From positions 1,488,001 to 1,552,000 of the forward strand of contig WUJK01000003.1 in assembly GCA_011317545.1 (NCBI GenBank): DNA of 64,000 nt, in the 5' to 3' direction. Below the pieces are notes generated by a model. It did no database searches. It saw only the letters and a list, made by a program, of their open reading frames with translations, and was not told the DNA's origin. The stretch comes from Coniella vitis (lineage: Eukaryota > Ascomycota > Sordariomycetes > Diaporthales > Schizoparmaceae). The stretch's first letter is position 1. Every line of letters begins with the position of its first letter. Below are positions 1-12,242 of the stretch, in pieces. The position numbers and the translations under genes were made by a program.

Positions 1-3000
1 ATGATCTTATGCTGGATGGGTCAAGGCGCCCTAGCCAAGCGTCGAGTACGCTCTTGAGTGTCGGACCGTCTCCAGTTCCTGCAGGACCCGATCGTAAGAG
101 CTCGGTTGTATCAGTGTACGGCAAAGGCGGGCGCAAGACATCTGTTATGTCGCGAACTACAACAAGCCCGAGCGTCGCATCAATACAGACCCCGGTACCT
201 GGATCGAGAAAGGATTCTGGCTTGTCGTCTCGGTTGACCAACACGTTTGCTGGGTCTCTGAGGAATCTTTATCTGGCCGATAACCAGCTTGACGATGAAG
301 TATTTGACCACATCACCCTCCTCGGAGAGCTGCGTGTGCTCAATCTGTCGTACAATGAATTGAGTGATATGCCCCAGAGATCAATCAAGAACTGGCCGCA
401 GCTGGTCGAGCTTTATCTCTCAGGCAACGAGTTGACTACCTTGCCTGCAGATGACCTTGAGGAGTACAATTCTCTGCAAGTCATCCATATCAATAGCAAC
501 AAATTCACCAATCTTCCCGCCGACATTTCCAAGGCCAAGAAACTGGCAGTGCTGGATTGTGGAAGCAACTATCTCAAGTACAACATCTCCAACGTGCCTT
601 ATGACTGGAACTGGAACCTCAACCCCAATCTCAGATTTCTCAATCTTTCTGGCAACAGGCGCCTCGAAATCAAACAAACGGTATTTGGCGCTGCTAATGC
701 CAACCGGGAGCAGTACACGGATTTCAACCGCTTGCTGAATCTTCGAGTTCTTGGTTTGATGGACGTTACTTTAATCTCGAGTAGCATTCCCGATCAAAGT
801 GAAGACCGTCGAATCAGAACGTCGGGCTCCCTCGCTGGTTTCTTGCCATATGGTATGGCCGATACCCTCGGCCGAAACGAGCATCTTTCAACGATTGACT
901 TGGTCGTGCCTCGCTTCAATGCATCCGACACTGAAACATTGCTGGGCTTGTTTGACGGTCAAGCGCTTTCAAGTGGTGGATCCAAGATTGCCAAGTACTT
1001 GCATGAGAACTTTGGACACATCTTTGCCATGGAATTGAAGGCACTAAAAGCGAGGCTGAATGAGACTCCTGTTGATGCCATGCGGCGCGCATTCCTGGCT
1101 CTAAACAAGGACCTTGTCACAATCGCTACCCAGCATGCTGAGGAACGGTCTATTGTGTCGCACCGAGGCTCTGCAGCATCAGTGGTGCTTAGCAAAGAAG
1201 ATCTTAATTCTGGAGCTGTTGCTACTGTGGCGTACCTGCAAGGACAGGAGCTGTACGTTGCGAACGTGGGTGATGTGCAGGCAATCCTCATCGAGTCGGA
1301 TAGCACACAGAAGCCTTTGACGAAGAAGCATGACCCAGCTGAGCCTGAGGAGCGATCACGGATTCGTGAAGCCGGTGGCTGGGTCTCTCGCAACGGCAGG
1401 CTCAATGATGTCCTCGAAGTCTCGCGCGCTTTTGGCTATGCCGACCTCATGCCTGCCGTCCAAGCTGCGCCACACGTGTACCACGTGACGATCAAGGAAC
1501 AACATGAAGTGATTGTTATGGCAACAAGAGAACTCTGGGAATACCTTACGCCCACCTTGGTGACGGATGTTGTCAAGGCTGAGGGTCCCGATTTGATGCG
1601 AGCCTCGCAAAAGGTGCGGGACCTGGCCATGGCCTATGGTGCTTCTGGAAAAATAATGGTCATGATGATCAGCGTTGCCGATCTGAAGAAGAGGAACGAG
1701 AGATCGAGGTTGCATCGCGGCCAAAGTATGTCTTTGGTGCCCTCTGGTCTGGACAGTGATCTCATGCCTCGTGAAACGCGCAAGAACAAGCGAGCAGCCA
1801 AGAACGATGCGCTCGACTCCAACTTGCGCAAAGCAGGCACCGAGGTACCGGCACCAACGGGAATGATTGCCATTGTCTTCACTGACATCAAGAACTCGAC
1901 AAATCTTTGGGAGACGTATCCCACAGCCATGCGATCAGCAATCAAAGTTCACAACGAGCTTATGAGACGACAGCTGCGTAGAATTGGCGGTTACGAGGTG
2001 AAGACTGAAGGTGATGCATTCATGGTGTCCTTCCCTACCGCGACATCAGCTCTTCTCTGGTGTTTTGCAGTCCAGATAGCACTGCTTGATGTGGACTGGC
2101 CCCAGGAAATTCTGAACTCGGTCAACTGCCAGGAAGTCTACGACAAGGACAAGAATCTCATCTTTAGGGGTCTGTCGGTTCGTATGGGCACGCACTGGGG
2201 CGAGCCGCTCTGCGAAGTGGACCCAATCACACATCGCATGGATTACTACGGCCCCATTGTCAACAAAGCTTCTCGTGTATCAGCATGTGCAGATGGTGGT
2301 CAAATTACTGTATCATCTGATTTCATTTCAGAGATTCAACGATGCCTCGAGACATACCAGGATACAAATTCGACTCTTGACGACATTTTCGAGGAAGACA
2401 CATTTGCTCACGCTGTGCGCAAGGAGTTGCGAAACCTCAGCTCACAAGGATTCGAGGTCAAAGAAATGGGAGAGAAGAAGCTCAAGGGACTCGAAAACCC
2501 CGAAGTGGTCTACTCTCTGTATCCACACTCCCTGGCAGGTCGCATTGAGCAACATCTTTTCCACGAAAGGCAACAAGCTGGCGAGGTGGAGAAGCCAGCG
2601 CCGCTTGCGCCACCCGGGGAGCTGACCTTTGATCCCGAGGTTATCTGGGCGCTTTGGCGGGTCAGTCTGCGACTCGAGATGTTGTGCAGCACGCTAGAAG
2701 AGGATTCGGGCCGTGGCTTGCAGCCTCCAGAGACGGAGCTATTGGAGCGAATGAAGCAAAAGAGTGGCGAAGTTACGGAGCGGTTCCTTGTAAACTTTAT
2801 GGAGCATCAAGTGAGCCGTATAGAGGTGAGTCATTGCGATGTTGCCAGACGTTTCAGGTCAGCTTGTTTTGCTGTCAAAAGAGCCGTTACTGATTGAAGC
2901 TGTGTATACAGACTTGCGTTTCTACCCTGACCATGCGCCATCTGGCTGCAGGTAACGGACGGATCGCAAATTTGGACGATCTTCGGGCGCCAATGACAGA

Positions 3001-3115
3001 CGTCCTCAGCAGTCTGGCCGAACAACTGATGGAACTGCAACGCTACAAGGCGAAATTTGGCGAGCTTCAAGATCGCAGCAGAATTGAGGATCTGTCTGGC
3101 AGTGACTCGGACTAA
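1..3115 (+). CDS. CYR1: Adenylate cyclase, 3' part (5' end outside window)
   Basis: This enzyme makes cAMP from ATP and feeds protein kinase A signalling at the fungal plasma membrane. The frame is open from the first base, so the gene is 5'-partial; the N-terminal and Ras-association part is missing. Seen in order: leucine-rich repeats (about nt 260-720), a PP2C-like domain (about 870-1680) and a class III cyclase domain (about 1850-2530). The cyclase shows FTDIKNS (metal Asp at 1884-1886), EGDAFMVSF (second Asp at 2012-2014) and YYGPIVNKASR. An 86-nt intron (2826-2911, GTGAGT...ACAG, phase 0) leads to a last exon at 2912-3115 ending in TAA. Reading through the intron would stop at 2897. The domain order LRR, PP2C, cyclase is specific to fungal adenylate cyclases, so the call is firm. 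The PP2C part lacks canonical residues (see findings). Confidence 0.96.
2826..2911 (+). other. Intron of the adenylate cyclase gene
   Basis: The donor GTGAGT follows the codons for Ile-Glu, and the acceptor ACAG precedes Thr-Cys-Val. The phase is 0. Splicing joins the cyclase C-terminal region to the last 67 codons, whereas retention gives an early stop. Confidence 0.85.
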
Positions 3116-3725
3116 CAAAGGTACTCGATCTGCTTTTTGGATCTTGTCATCCGCGTTCCTTGACATAGCGCTACCAAATTTTTTTGAGCTGGCATCAATC
3201 TCTGGACTGGTATTTCCATGGCCTCACCCTTTATACAATTTGTAATTTTATACAAGCCGGCATTCTTTCTCAGCAGCAGGCAAGACAAGACCAACAAATG
3301 TTTGGCTCTTCAACAGCAATAGCAGCAGCAGCAGCAACAACAACAACACTTGTGTCTTGGTGGATTATTATACTGGAGTTCCTTTGGTTCTCGGTCTTTG
3401 GCATTATTGGATAAAGGAGCCGCAAGCGTCGAATTACCTGATTGTTCTTTGAGTTTCCCTGTTGTCCGGTGGGCGGTCAAGCATACCTACTTTCCTATAC
3501 GAATGACGAGAGACACTCTGGCCAAACAAGAATCTTTCCTACTGACATTTCTCATCCATTCTGTGCTCGTCTGACGCGATGGTCCAATCTTGGATCACCT
3601 CTTTTTCAGCCCGTTTGTTGGCTTGGTTCGAGCAATGAAACGTTTATGTCTAACTACCAAAGGAGCAGCACTTTTCCCCCCTAAAGTTCTTGTTGATTTC
3701 ATTTTTGTTTTCTTCTGGGAACACT

Positions 3726-3764
<39 letters not shown>

Positions 3765-5310
3765 CGGGGGTAAATCGGATACATTGGCTGGCTTGGACGG
3801 AATGGGTGAGGTCGGGTTAAAAAGATTTCCCTTATACAGGCAGACAGACAAAGGAAACTCGGGAGATGATGCAGATTATATTCTTGACTCGCCCTTCCTA
3901 TATACATCCTTTTGCTTTCTCTTTTTGTTCTGTTCTTTCCTTATACCGATGCGCGGCTGATTATGTTTGCCCTCTTTTGCGGGTTTTATGCTCTGGGTAC
4001 ATTAGGTACCGGAGATAGTACTGTACAGTGCCCCATCGTACCGTGGAGTTATTTATATGTTGGAGTCTTGTATTGTTCTTGGTGGTGCTTCTTTTTGAGG
4101 GCGCGGAGTAAGAGCCGGGGTGGGGGTAAGGAAGAAATGGTTCGGCGGGAAGGAGAAGGTGAAGGCTGCGGACGTTTTCGCTGGTTTGTGGCGGCTTGGA
4201 AGCGATTGCTTGCTTGCTCGATGGATTGATTGCATGGATTGGATGGACTGGCTGGTGCTGGCTAAGCTGGTTGAGAGCAATGGTCGATTGTGGTCGGGGA
4301 GGACAGAGGAGGGGTGTTATCATCCAACAGCAAGCCAGGTGGTATTACTGTTACATATTGACATTTTATTCAGCAATAGGGCTGAGCTTCACAATCAAAG
4401 GTCTTGAACTTGCCCAACTCACTTGGAGATGGAAATAGGCGATCCACGCTTTTTCCCCTCTGCCAACCAAGTGAACATAGGAGTACATGAACTCAGCATT
4501 GCTGTATTGGCGGCGTCTTGCCGGTTTAGTTGGGGCCGCAAGGAAGATTACCACCCTCAGAGGGTCTTTTTTCGCCCCTTTCTGTTAATGCAGGGTCCTA
4601 TTTTCCTGCGTACGCTGTTGCCCCCAACCCCTGGCACTGGCAGGCCTCATAAGCCAAGTGCACTGACGTCAAAGACTACATTTTACTGTCCTAGTCTTGC
4701 CCCTCCTGTGTGTACTGTACCCGAGTAAGTATTATTCTTAGTGCATGACATGCCACAATCTGTGTGTGATGGCATTGAGGGTGGGTGTGGCGTAGTGTTT
4801 GCGGACCACTAGTAGTTTCTTTTCTTTTCTCTTTTTTCCCCCCTGCCTCGTCTTGTGTCTGTAATTCCGAGTTTCGTGGTTGTACTCTTTCTCTCTTTCT
4901 CCCTCTCTCTCTTTCGTTGTGGGCCGGTCGGTTGATTTCCTGTGCAGTTGGAGTAGAGGACTTAGCACTACTGCCTTTCTTGCCCAGCTACTCAGGCTGC
5001 CAGACTTCTTTCCCGATCTGTACGACCAAGGCACGACATCCGACAAGTAAAGTATCAGGACCGGACTGATTGGGAAACTACGTTACAGTCTCGTGACTAC
5101 GCGACCTGTTCTGAGGCGTCCACAGTCGAGCCCGACAGGAAAGAACGCTGGCACAATCTGCAAATTCAGAGCGTCTCAGAAGCAGTAGGAATCGGAAGCG
5201 AGCGGCATTTCCACACTACACCACCCGAGGCAGCAGCCACCCGTCCTCACGCGACGCGCCGCGACCCAAGATCAGGATCACCATCAAGCAACCAGGCACC
5301 ACCAAAACGA
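3116..5310. other. Intergenic region between the cyclase and acyltransferase genes
   Basis: This stretch carries the cyclase 3' UTR and the acyltransferase promoter and leader. It holds a CAG/CAA-rich tract (about 3317-3345), a (CA)n run (3734-3763), a G-rich stretch near 4090-4180 and long pyrimidine tracts (4800-4915). The open frames in it are short, lack domains and have no matching splice partners. I see no gene. Confidence 0.7.
3734..3763. repeat. (CA)15 microsatellite
   Basis: A perfect CA dinucleotide run follows a short GC-alternating stretch, in the probable 3' flank of the adenylate cyclase gene. Confidence 0.95.
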
Positions 5311-7364
5311 ATGTACCACGGCTCCTCCTCCTCCTCGGTCTATGGGCCTCCGCTCCTCGAGGTGACCTCGGCCCCCTCGTCCTCCTCGCTGTCGCCCACG
5401 GCCTTCGCCAACTTTGGCGCACATGTCCGCGACCACTATCGCGCTTACTTCTCCTCCGCCCTGGCAGCAGACCACTTGCGCCCGCTCGTGATCCCCTACT
5501 CGGTCCTCGGCGCCTTCATCGTCCCAGTCCTCTACCTTGCTATCCCGCACACGCGCCGGCCATGGCTGTACAAGGCGCGCTACCTCGTTATGCTGGGGAT
5601 TGTCGCCTTCAATATGGCAGAGACGTTTGGCTATGGCGACGGGAGAAGACGGAGCTCGAGCGCTAATTTTGCAGTGGGCTACGCGGTTGGTCTGATGCAG
5701 GCGTGGGGCGTTCTTTGGAGTGCGACACTGTTGTTGTGGATGATGCCGCAGTTTGAGGCGGAGAGGGTGGCTAAGAGGAAGAGGAGGAATGGCACAAGGA
5801 GGGAGGTTGAGAACGGAATAGTCAAGGAGAATGGGCTTGTGGAAGAGACTGGAGTTCATCGTGAGGACCGGCTTGGGAATCGAGGGGTGGCTCAACAGGT
5901 TCCTGGCAATGGGGCGTCGGGACCCAGTCAAACGAGCCAGAAGACGACATCGTTGCAAGATGGAGACAATTGTTGGAAAAATATGCAGCCTGCCAACGCC
6001 CCCGACGAGGACATTGCAAGGAGTCTGGCTGAGGGTTATGAGTACTACTGGCAGGCGTACCCGGCAGACGAGTCCTTTGCTACACGCCTCGCTTGGTCTT
6101 TGGATCTTGCCATGTCGTTTCGAGGAACAGGCAAGTTTGCTTTTCTGTCTTTTTCTTGTTTTGTTTGTGTTCAATGGTGTGGATGGGCCTTGGGCGTTAC
6201 CTATACTTCAGAACTAACACTCACGGGGCCCCAGGCTGGAACTGGTGCGTGCCTGTTATCCCACACTTTTCCAAGCCCGAAAAGCCGCAATCCAACAGTC
6301 TCGTCGACCTCTCTTCGATTCCTCGCTGCACGCGCCAGGGCTATTGCCGCTACACCACCAAGCACGAATGGCTAAGCCGAAGATTCATGCCCACGGCCCT
6401 GATGTACCTCGCTCTCGACATGTTGAGCATTCTCATGATGAAAGACCCCTACTTTATCGTCGGGCCGGACGACCTCGCCGCCATGAATCGTGGAAAGTCT
6501 CCCTCAGACCCTACGTTTCTAGCCCTGCCGCCTGTACTCGCAGCCCTACCGCCCAGCATCTTGACTCTGTACCGCGCCTCACTCTGCTTTTTTGCCATTC
6601 TCGTCGCAATAGACCTCATCATGGGCACCTACCAGTTATTTGAACACTCTCTCGTGCGGCCCATCCTCAACTCACTTTGGCGCAACAACACAACCACCCT
6701 CGAACTCTGGCGTTACCCTTGCGTCTACGGCTCATTCACTTACAACGTGCTCGACCGCGGCATGGCCGGCTTCTGGGGCGGCTGGTGGCATCAGACCTTT
6801 CGCATTGCGTTCAGCGCACCGGGCCTTTGGCTGACTCACCCACAGCAACGTTCTTGGACAGGTCTTGATCCGCAATCTCTGACCAGCAAGATGCTAACGG
6901 GATTTCTGGCCTTTGCGCAGAGCGGATTCCTGCACTCCCTCGGCAGTGTCACTTGTCTTCCGCCAAACACACGGCCTTGGCTGCCGCCCTGTTTTTTCCT
7001 GCTATGCTGGGTTGGTGCTGTGGTGCAGACTGTTGGTTGTGCGCTACTTGCTCGGCCATTGCGCTTCATCATGCCTTCCAATCAAGAAAGGCAGACGGAC
7101 GAGAACTCGCTAGCTGTACAACCTAACTGGCTTCGACGTGCAGGTAATCTGATATTTGTCTTTGGCTGGCTGTGCTGTATCCAGCATTTCCTCTGCGATG
7201 ACTTTGCCCGCGCCGGTGTTTGGCTGCTTGAGCCAGTCCCTGCCAGTCCGCTGCGTGCGCTTGGCTTGGGAAAACCAGGGGATGCATGGTGGCGGTGGGA
7301 TGCAGTGTATTGGCCGAGATGGCATGTCGGAAGGCGGTGGTGGGAAAGTGGGATCGCATTCTAG
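5311..7364 (+). CDS. Wax-synthase-like membrane-bound O-acyltransferase
   Basis: A multi-pass membrane protein of 649 residues from two exons (5311-6130 and 6235-7364). The fungal wax-synthase/MBOAT signature RGTGWNW is split by the intron. A second signature, GFWGGWWHQTFR, carries the likely catalytic His (codon 6789-6791). The C-terminus WHVGRRWWESGIAF is typical of the family. The family transfers acyl or acetyl groups to alcohol acceptors in membranes; some fungal members act in secondary metabolism, but the substrate cannot be read here. The start is the first ATG of the frame, and a Ser-rich N-terminus precedes the first hydrophobic helices. The intron (6131-6234) begins with GCAAGT rather than GT. 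The gene converges with TERT, leaving 383 bp between their stop codons. Confidence 0.85.
6131..6234 (+). other. GC-AG intron in the acyltransferase gene
   Basis: The exon end ACAG is followed by GCAAGT, and CTAAC at about 6213 could be the branch point ahead of the acceptor CCAG. The phase is 1: the last exon base G joins GC to give the second Gly of RGTGWNW. No GT donor nearby keeps this conserved motif in frame. Confidence 0.8.
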
Positions 7365-7747
7365 ATGGAAGATTACCTTTGTTAATAAGCTTTTTTCTCG
7401 GCAAACATTATGCCCTTCTCTTTCTCTGTTTTCATTTTCCTCTCTGCGTCTGAAAAAGGTCGAAATGTGTTTGGCTTAGCATGAGGTTTGGAATGGGGAC
7501 ATCATTGGACGCAGTATTGGACATGACTTTTTTTTCTTCTCTTTCCCCCTCCCCCCCTTGCTCCTGTCGATGTAATGTATTTCACTCATGGTTAGAAAGA
7601 AGGAGATGGCTAAATCTGGGTCCTTGTATAGACGGACACTGTTGGATAGAATGAGTTAAAGCACGTCACACGACGTCCTCGATCAACAAATGATACCTTT
7701 TCGCGGCAGGTGCAGCGACATTTCCGTCTCTCATCACTAGCAATTTC
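7365..7747. other. Convergent 3' spacer between acyltransferase and TERT
   Basis: These 383 bp hold the 3' UTRs of both convergent genes. There are pyrimidine-rich and C-run segments near 7530-7560 and no open frame of note. Confidence 0.7.
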
Positions 7748-10700
7748 TCATGCGCGCATATTGGCATCATCTTGTCTCGCTGCCCTTTTCCTCCCACGAC
7801 CTCTCCCCTCAAGGCTCCCAATCTCGCCCTCCAACCACTCCAACACCGCCCCAAACCTCGCCTGCTTCACCCGCAGCACCCTCCTGAACGCATCCAGCGC
7901 CACCATTCTGATCTGGCCCTTGGTGACCTTGCACTCGTACCCAGGGTATTTCTTCCTTCGCGCACGACTTGTGAGCAGCAGATACACAACCTGTACCAGG
8001 TCTTGCATGGTACGGATCCACACGGCCGCACTGGGTTGCTTGCCCGGCGCAAGACACCGCGCATACGCCCAAGCCTTGGCCGCCGTTTCGACAAGGGCGT
8101 CGGAGAGGTTCCGCAGGACAGTACGCGGGGAGTTGTGCCTGGAGTCATAGAGCATGCGATGGGACTGGATCTTGAATGCGTTGAGGGTCTTGCGCAGAAA
8201 GTTTGCGCCGGGGCGGCGGGTGAATTCCACAGTGAGACTGTTTGCGATGGCTGCGTCTTTGGTGGCTGACGTAGCAGGGGCAAGACCACCACCACCACCA
8301 CCACTACCACGGTCTCTTGTGAGCTCCAAGGTCAGTGTATTGATGTTCATGCCGCAGTAGGGGAACAAATGATTGCCTATTGGAATGGTAGGTACGGGCA
8401 TTTTGTTTATGGTCAGGTCGAAGTTGACGAGGGTTTTTGGAGGGCTGACTGTCACGCCATACTCTGGCACGCCTGCTTGCATGACCGTGACGAAGCGTGA
8501 CGCCTTGGACCGGGCAGTAGTGATGAGGAGGAAATCGTCAATGAGACGCAAGAGGAGGCAGTCAGCGGATTGCAGAAAGCCGAGGTGTTTTCTCTCCAAA
8601 TCAGCATAAAAGTAGTTGCAAAGCACAGACGACAGGACACTGCCTTGGGGAATCCCCTCCTTTTGCCGGTAATATTTTTTGCCGATCTTGACGAGGTTAT
8701 CTTGAATGTGGGAGGCCAGGAGAGAGAGCAAGTCGCGGGTGCCGTGGCCTTTACGGAAGACGCTGTCCACGTAGATTGTGTTCTTTTTGCTCGGCATGGT
8801 ATTGCGAGACAGCGTCTCGAGAAACGTGCTTGTGTCCCCCGCAATCTTGGCGGACGAGTGCCACCTTCGAAGAGGCTTCGAGCCCGCAAGGGCACCGCTA
8901 GAATGGAGTGTCATCTCCACGTGCTTGCTGATTTCATATCTTGTCTGCGATGGGATCGATTGCATGAGCGCAACAACAGCGTCTTGTGGAATCGTGTCAA
9001 AAGCCGTTTGCACGTCGACTTTTGCAAAGTACAGCGGGCCGCTCTGCGGGCCCAGCGCCTGTTTGAAAGAGCTGATGCGCTCATAAAGATCGCCAACAGA
9101 AAACATGGTCGAGCCTAGTCGCTCGGAATCGAGATACTGCGTGTTCAGCTTAGCAATAACCCCCGGGACAAGAAACAAGAACAGAGAGTTGAAGGCCAAG
9201 AAAGACCACCAGAGGCGAGGAAAGTGTGCGTTGCCCTCGCCTTCACCGCCCACTCACCTTTTCCAGCCTCAACATGCTGTACACTGGACCCAGAATCGAG
9301 TTGATGCTCCGTCCGAGGGCGTTCCGGTCCTTGCGAACGATCATCCGCCGACGTAAATTCATGATGGGTCGAACAGAGGCTTGTTTCGGAAGCAACCTGA
9401 CCTGGCTGTAGCCCAATTGGCGGGATTCGAGTATTCTCAACGCGTCCTTGACCTGTACCTCTCGAAACATTCTGTTCTTGATCTGCGTCATTGCAGGCTC
9501 GGCAATGCACCGCCAGACATCGTGCCGAAAGAAAAAGAGGCGAGACCGGTGGGCACTCGACTCTGTGACATAGAAGTTGCTTCGTATCAGCGGTATCAGG
9601 AGGGAATCGAATACATAATAGACAAACTCGGCAAAAATTTCGTTTCGCTTGCGGAAGTCGCTGTGGCTGCACTTTTGCTCGCCTGCCACCCGAGGAGGGC
9701 TGGGCCAATCGATGTGAGCGACCTAACAAAATCAGCACGGTTGTCTGTTCAAAAATTCAAGGGCCATTCGGTATGTAGAGGAACTGCGAACCTTTAAGCC
9801 TTGCACGACCTCGTGCAGAGACATTGCCTCAAATCTACGGAGGTTGATGAAGCGATCCACATTCTTTAAAAAGACTTGTCGATTGTGTGTCTGCACGTCA
9901 CCTGCGCCCCAAAAGTCCACGGGAATGATCTTGGACAGGACTGCCTGGCAGAATGCTGATACTTGTGCCGTTGGCACGGCAAGTTCCATCAACGAAGCGG
10001 CGCTGGCCCGAGGTGGTGGGTTGTGAAGAGATGGTCGAGGCTTTTTGCGATTCTTTGCGGATTTGCCTGGCATTCTCGCCACACTGGAGGAAGCCGTCTC
10101 AAGTTTATGGTGCTTGGAACTGTCTTGGGACGGAGCAGGCCCAGTCTAGGAGAGTTCCGTCTTTCAGCAAGGACATGCAGGAGGGAACGGATCGAGTGCA
10201 TTGCTTACCGGGCAGTAGTGTTCCAACAATTTCGCATAGGAACACCGAGAATGCCTGACTTGTAGCCGTTGTACCAAATGTTCTGCCTTGCCTTTCAGCC
10301 TCTTTGGGACCCGTGCACGTAGCTGACATTTGCCCTCCGAACCGTTCTTGCTGAACTTGGACGATATTTCCTCCTCGCGCAGGGTGTAGTCTTGAAACTT
10401 CTGCGCCGTCTTCGTATGGTCTACATGAGACGTAAAGACATTGTGTAGGTTGTACTGACGTGGAAACATGTACATCATGATGTGATGGGTTGCGTCCACG
10501 ATAGGGTGCGTACAGTCGGAATTGTCCTGGGCCGGATCCGTGCAGGTCCTGGGCTGTGGAGGGAATCGGTTGAGCACATCTGACGAAGAGTAAGCACATG
10601 ATATTCCGCACGCAAGAGGGCCCTTTCCTCACACATGTAAGGGAGGGCTTACGGATGTGTCTGAGCCCAAACTGCACGTTTCCTCGCGCATTCAGCGCCG

Positions 10701-11860
10701 CCCTAGCATAAAGCATTCGACTTCTCACAAAGATGATATCCGTTGGCCTTCTCTCAACAAAGACATGCGCATTCTGGATGGGAGGACTGGTCTCGGGCAA
10801 GGGCAAGGGCTGAGCTTCATAGATTGGATCCCCTGCTTGGGTCAGTAAATCGATCCCCAAGAGACACAAAACACCATGACGTACCGCTGAGCTGATAATA
10901 GTTTCCGTGGCCAGCGTCCACGTGTAGAAAGAGAGAGCAGTCCAACAGCAGGTTGATCATCATGGCCTCTCCAGACTTCCCCCAGAGTTGCAGCAGCTGT
11001 GGCCACGGTGCTTGCTTCATGGCAGCAACTCGCTCATTGAAGTACAGGCTGTAGAGGCCATGAATTGGAGACGGTGCGCCATGCTGTCGAGCTGTGGAAT
11101 CCTTTCGGAAGCCATCGCAGAGCAGGTGGTGGGGTCGCGTGTTCGACCTGTCGCTCCTGGAAAAGAGCAGCCAAATGACAAAGTCGACGATCTGTGGTTT
11201 CAGGTCAGCCTCGGGATCTGGCCTCTGAATCGGCAAGGAGCATGTATCGTGCTTGGAACGCTCCGTCTCCATGCATGGTTATCATACCTCGGACTGCAAG
11301 TGGACAGCACTGGCGTCCGATCCCTTCAGTGTCACAAGAGACTCGTCTCTCTGCGAAAAGTCGATCCACTGCTGCAGGCGACAGTCTGCCTGCGACTTTG
11401 TCTCTTGCTGGCTCACGGCACAGAACCCCACGAAAGTGGTGTCCAGTAGTTTGCAGAGTTGCGAACGGACGTCGTCCGGTGCCTGGCAGAGCTCTTTGTC
11501 CGCTCTCAGCTCTGCGATCTTTCGCCTCCGAAGTCTAGACGAGGCGGGCAGGTTGTGTAGGACATACTGCCGCAGAGTCAAGATATGTGGGTAGTACTGG
11601 GCCAACAAGGCGTGCTTCACATTGCCGACAGGCTGCGATGAAGTTGCACCGACACCCGTCTTGCGCTGCTTGGGAGGCGGGGATTCCAGCCTGTCATCAG
11701 AGCATGCAGCGTTTCTTCTCCTCCTTTTCCTCTTCCTCGACGCTGTTTTCTGTTGCGTCGCCAGAGCGGCAGCTCCTGCGTTGGAACTATGCTTGACCTC
11801 AGCCGTGGTCTCGGCAGCAACTTGTGGTTTATGGCTAGGGCTGCTCGCGATATCGGCCAT
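7748..11860 (-). CDS. TERT: Telomerase reverse transcriptase, catalytic subunit
   Basis: This protein extends chromosome ends by copying the telomerase RNA. Seven exons (11860-11288, 11191-10885, 10832-10653, 10579-10209, 10145-9792, 9722-9258, 9136-7748) encode 1212 residues. Seen in order: a basic RKRKRRRR signal near the N-terminus; a GQ-type motif GNYYQLSG (about 284-293); a CP motif MFPRQYNLHNVFTS (about 390-405); FWG and LRRFE elements; a T motif with NFYVTES (about 630-650); motif 2 LLPKQASVRPI; motif A KVDVQTAFD (Asp about 791); B' KEGIPQGSVLSS; C LRLIDDF (Asp pair about 950); and motif E with CGMNINTLTLE. All three catalytic Asp are present and no frame is broken. I chose the ATG at 11860 (ACCATGG context); the frame extends five codons upstream but only to a GTG. 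Intron lengths are 96, 52, 73, 63, 69 and 121 nt. Confidence 0.95.
9723..9791 (-). other. TERT intron 5 with a weak donor
   Basis: The junction is AAG|GTTCGC...GTTAG|GTCGCT, with CTGAT as a branch point, phase 0. It joins the CP/QFP part to the T motif as LKVAHIDW. The donor departs from the GTRNGY form used by the other TERT introns. Retention would end the protein before every RT motif. Confidence 0.6.
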
Positions 11861-12195
11861 GGTCGCATCCGTCACAGGTGGGAACGCGACTGGGCGGCTC
11901 TGAGTGGCCCACAGCTTCGCGCTATCATTAGCGTCATCAAGCTGTCAAGTGAACCGAGCGTCTGTCGTGGTGTGAAATGCTGAGGCTTTATCCACGAGGA
12001 ACCTCTTTCTTGCTGATTTGCCTGCGTCTCGAACAGTGGCCTGCTGCCACCCAGGTACGCTGGATTAGCCAGCCTTTCGTCGCTTTCATTGGCTGTATCG
12101 CTTCTACTGCTTCTTTTTCTGGGGGAACCCCCCCCCCCCACCTGGGCCCCCAAGCCTGCGGCGCCAAGACTTGCAGCCAGCTCTACCCTGCTGGC

Positions 12196-12234
12196 GCTCG
12201 TCCGCTTTGGGCTCGTCCGCTTTGGGCTCATCCG
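12196..12234. repeat. 15-bp direct tandem repeat, 2.6 copies
   Basis: The unit GCTCGTCCGCTTTGG occurs twice exactly (12196-12210 and 12211-12225), followed by a partial third copy with one change. It directly borders the AT-rich island. Confidence 0.9.
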
Positions 12235-12242
12235 TTTCTCCT

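Noticed and set aside
5284..6174. 296-codon open frame on the minus strand
   Set aside because: It is antisense to acyltransferase exon 1, where the sense frame continues into family motifs. It has no domain of its own.
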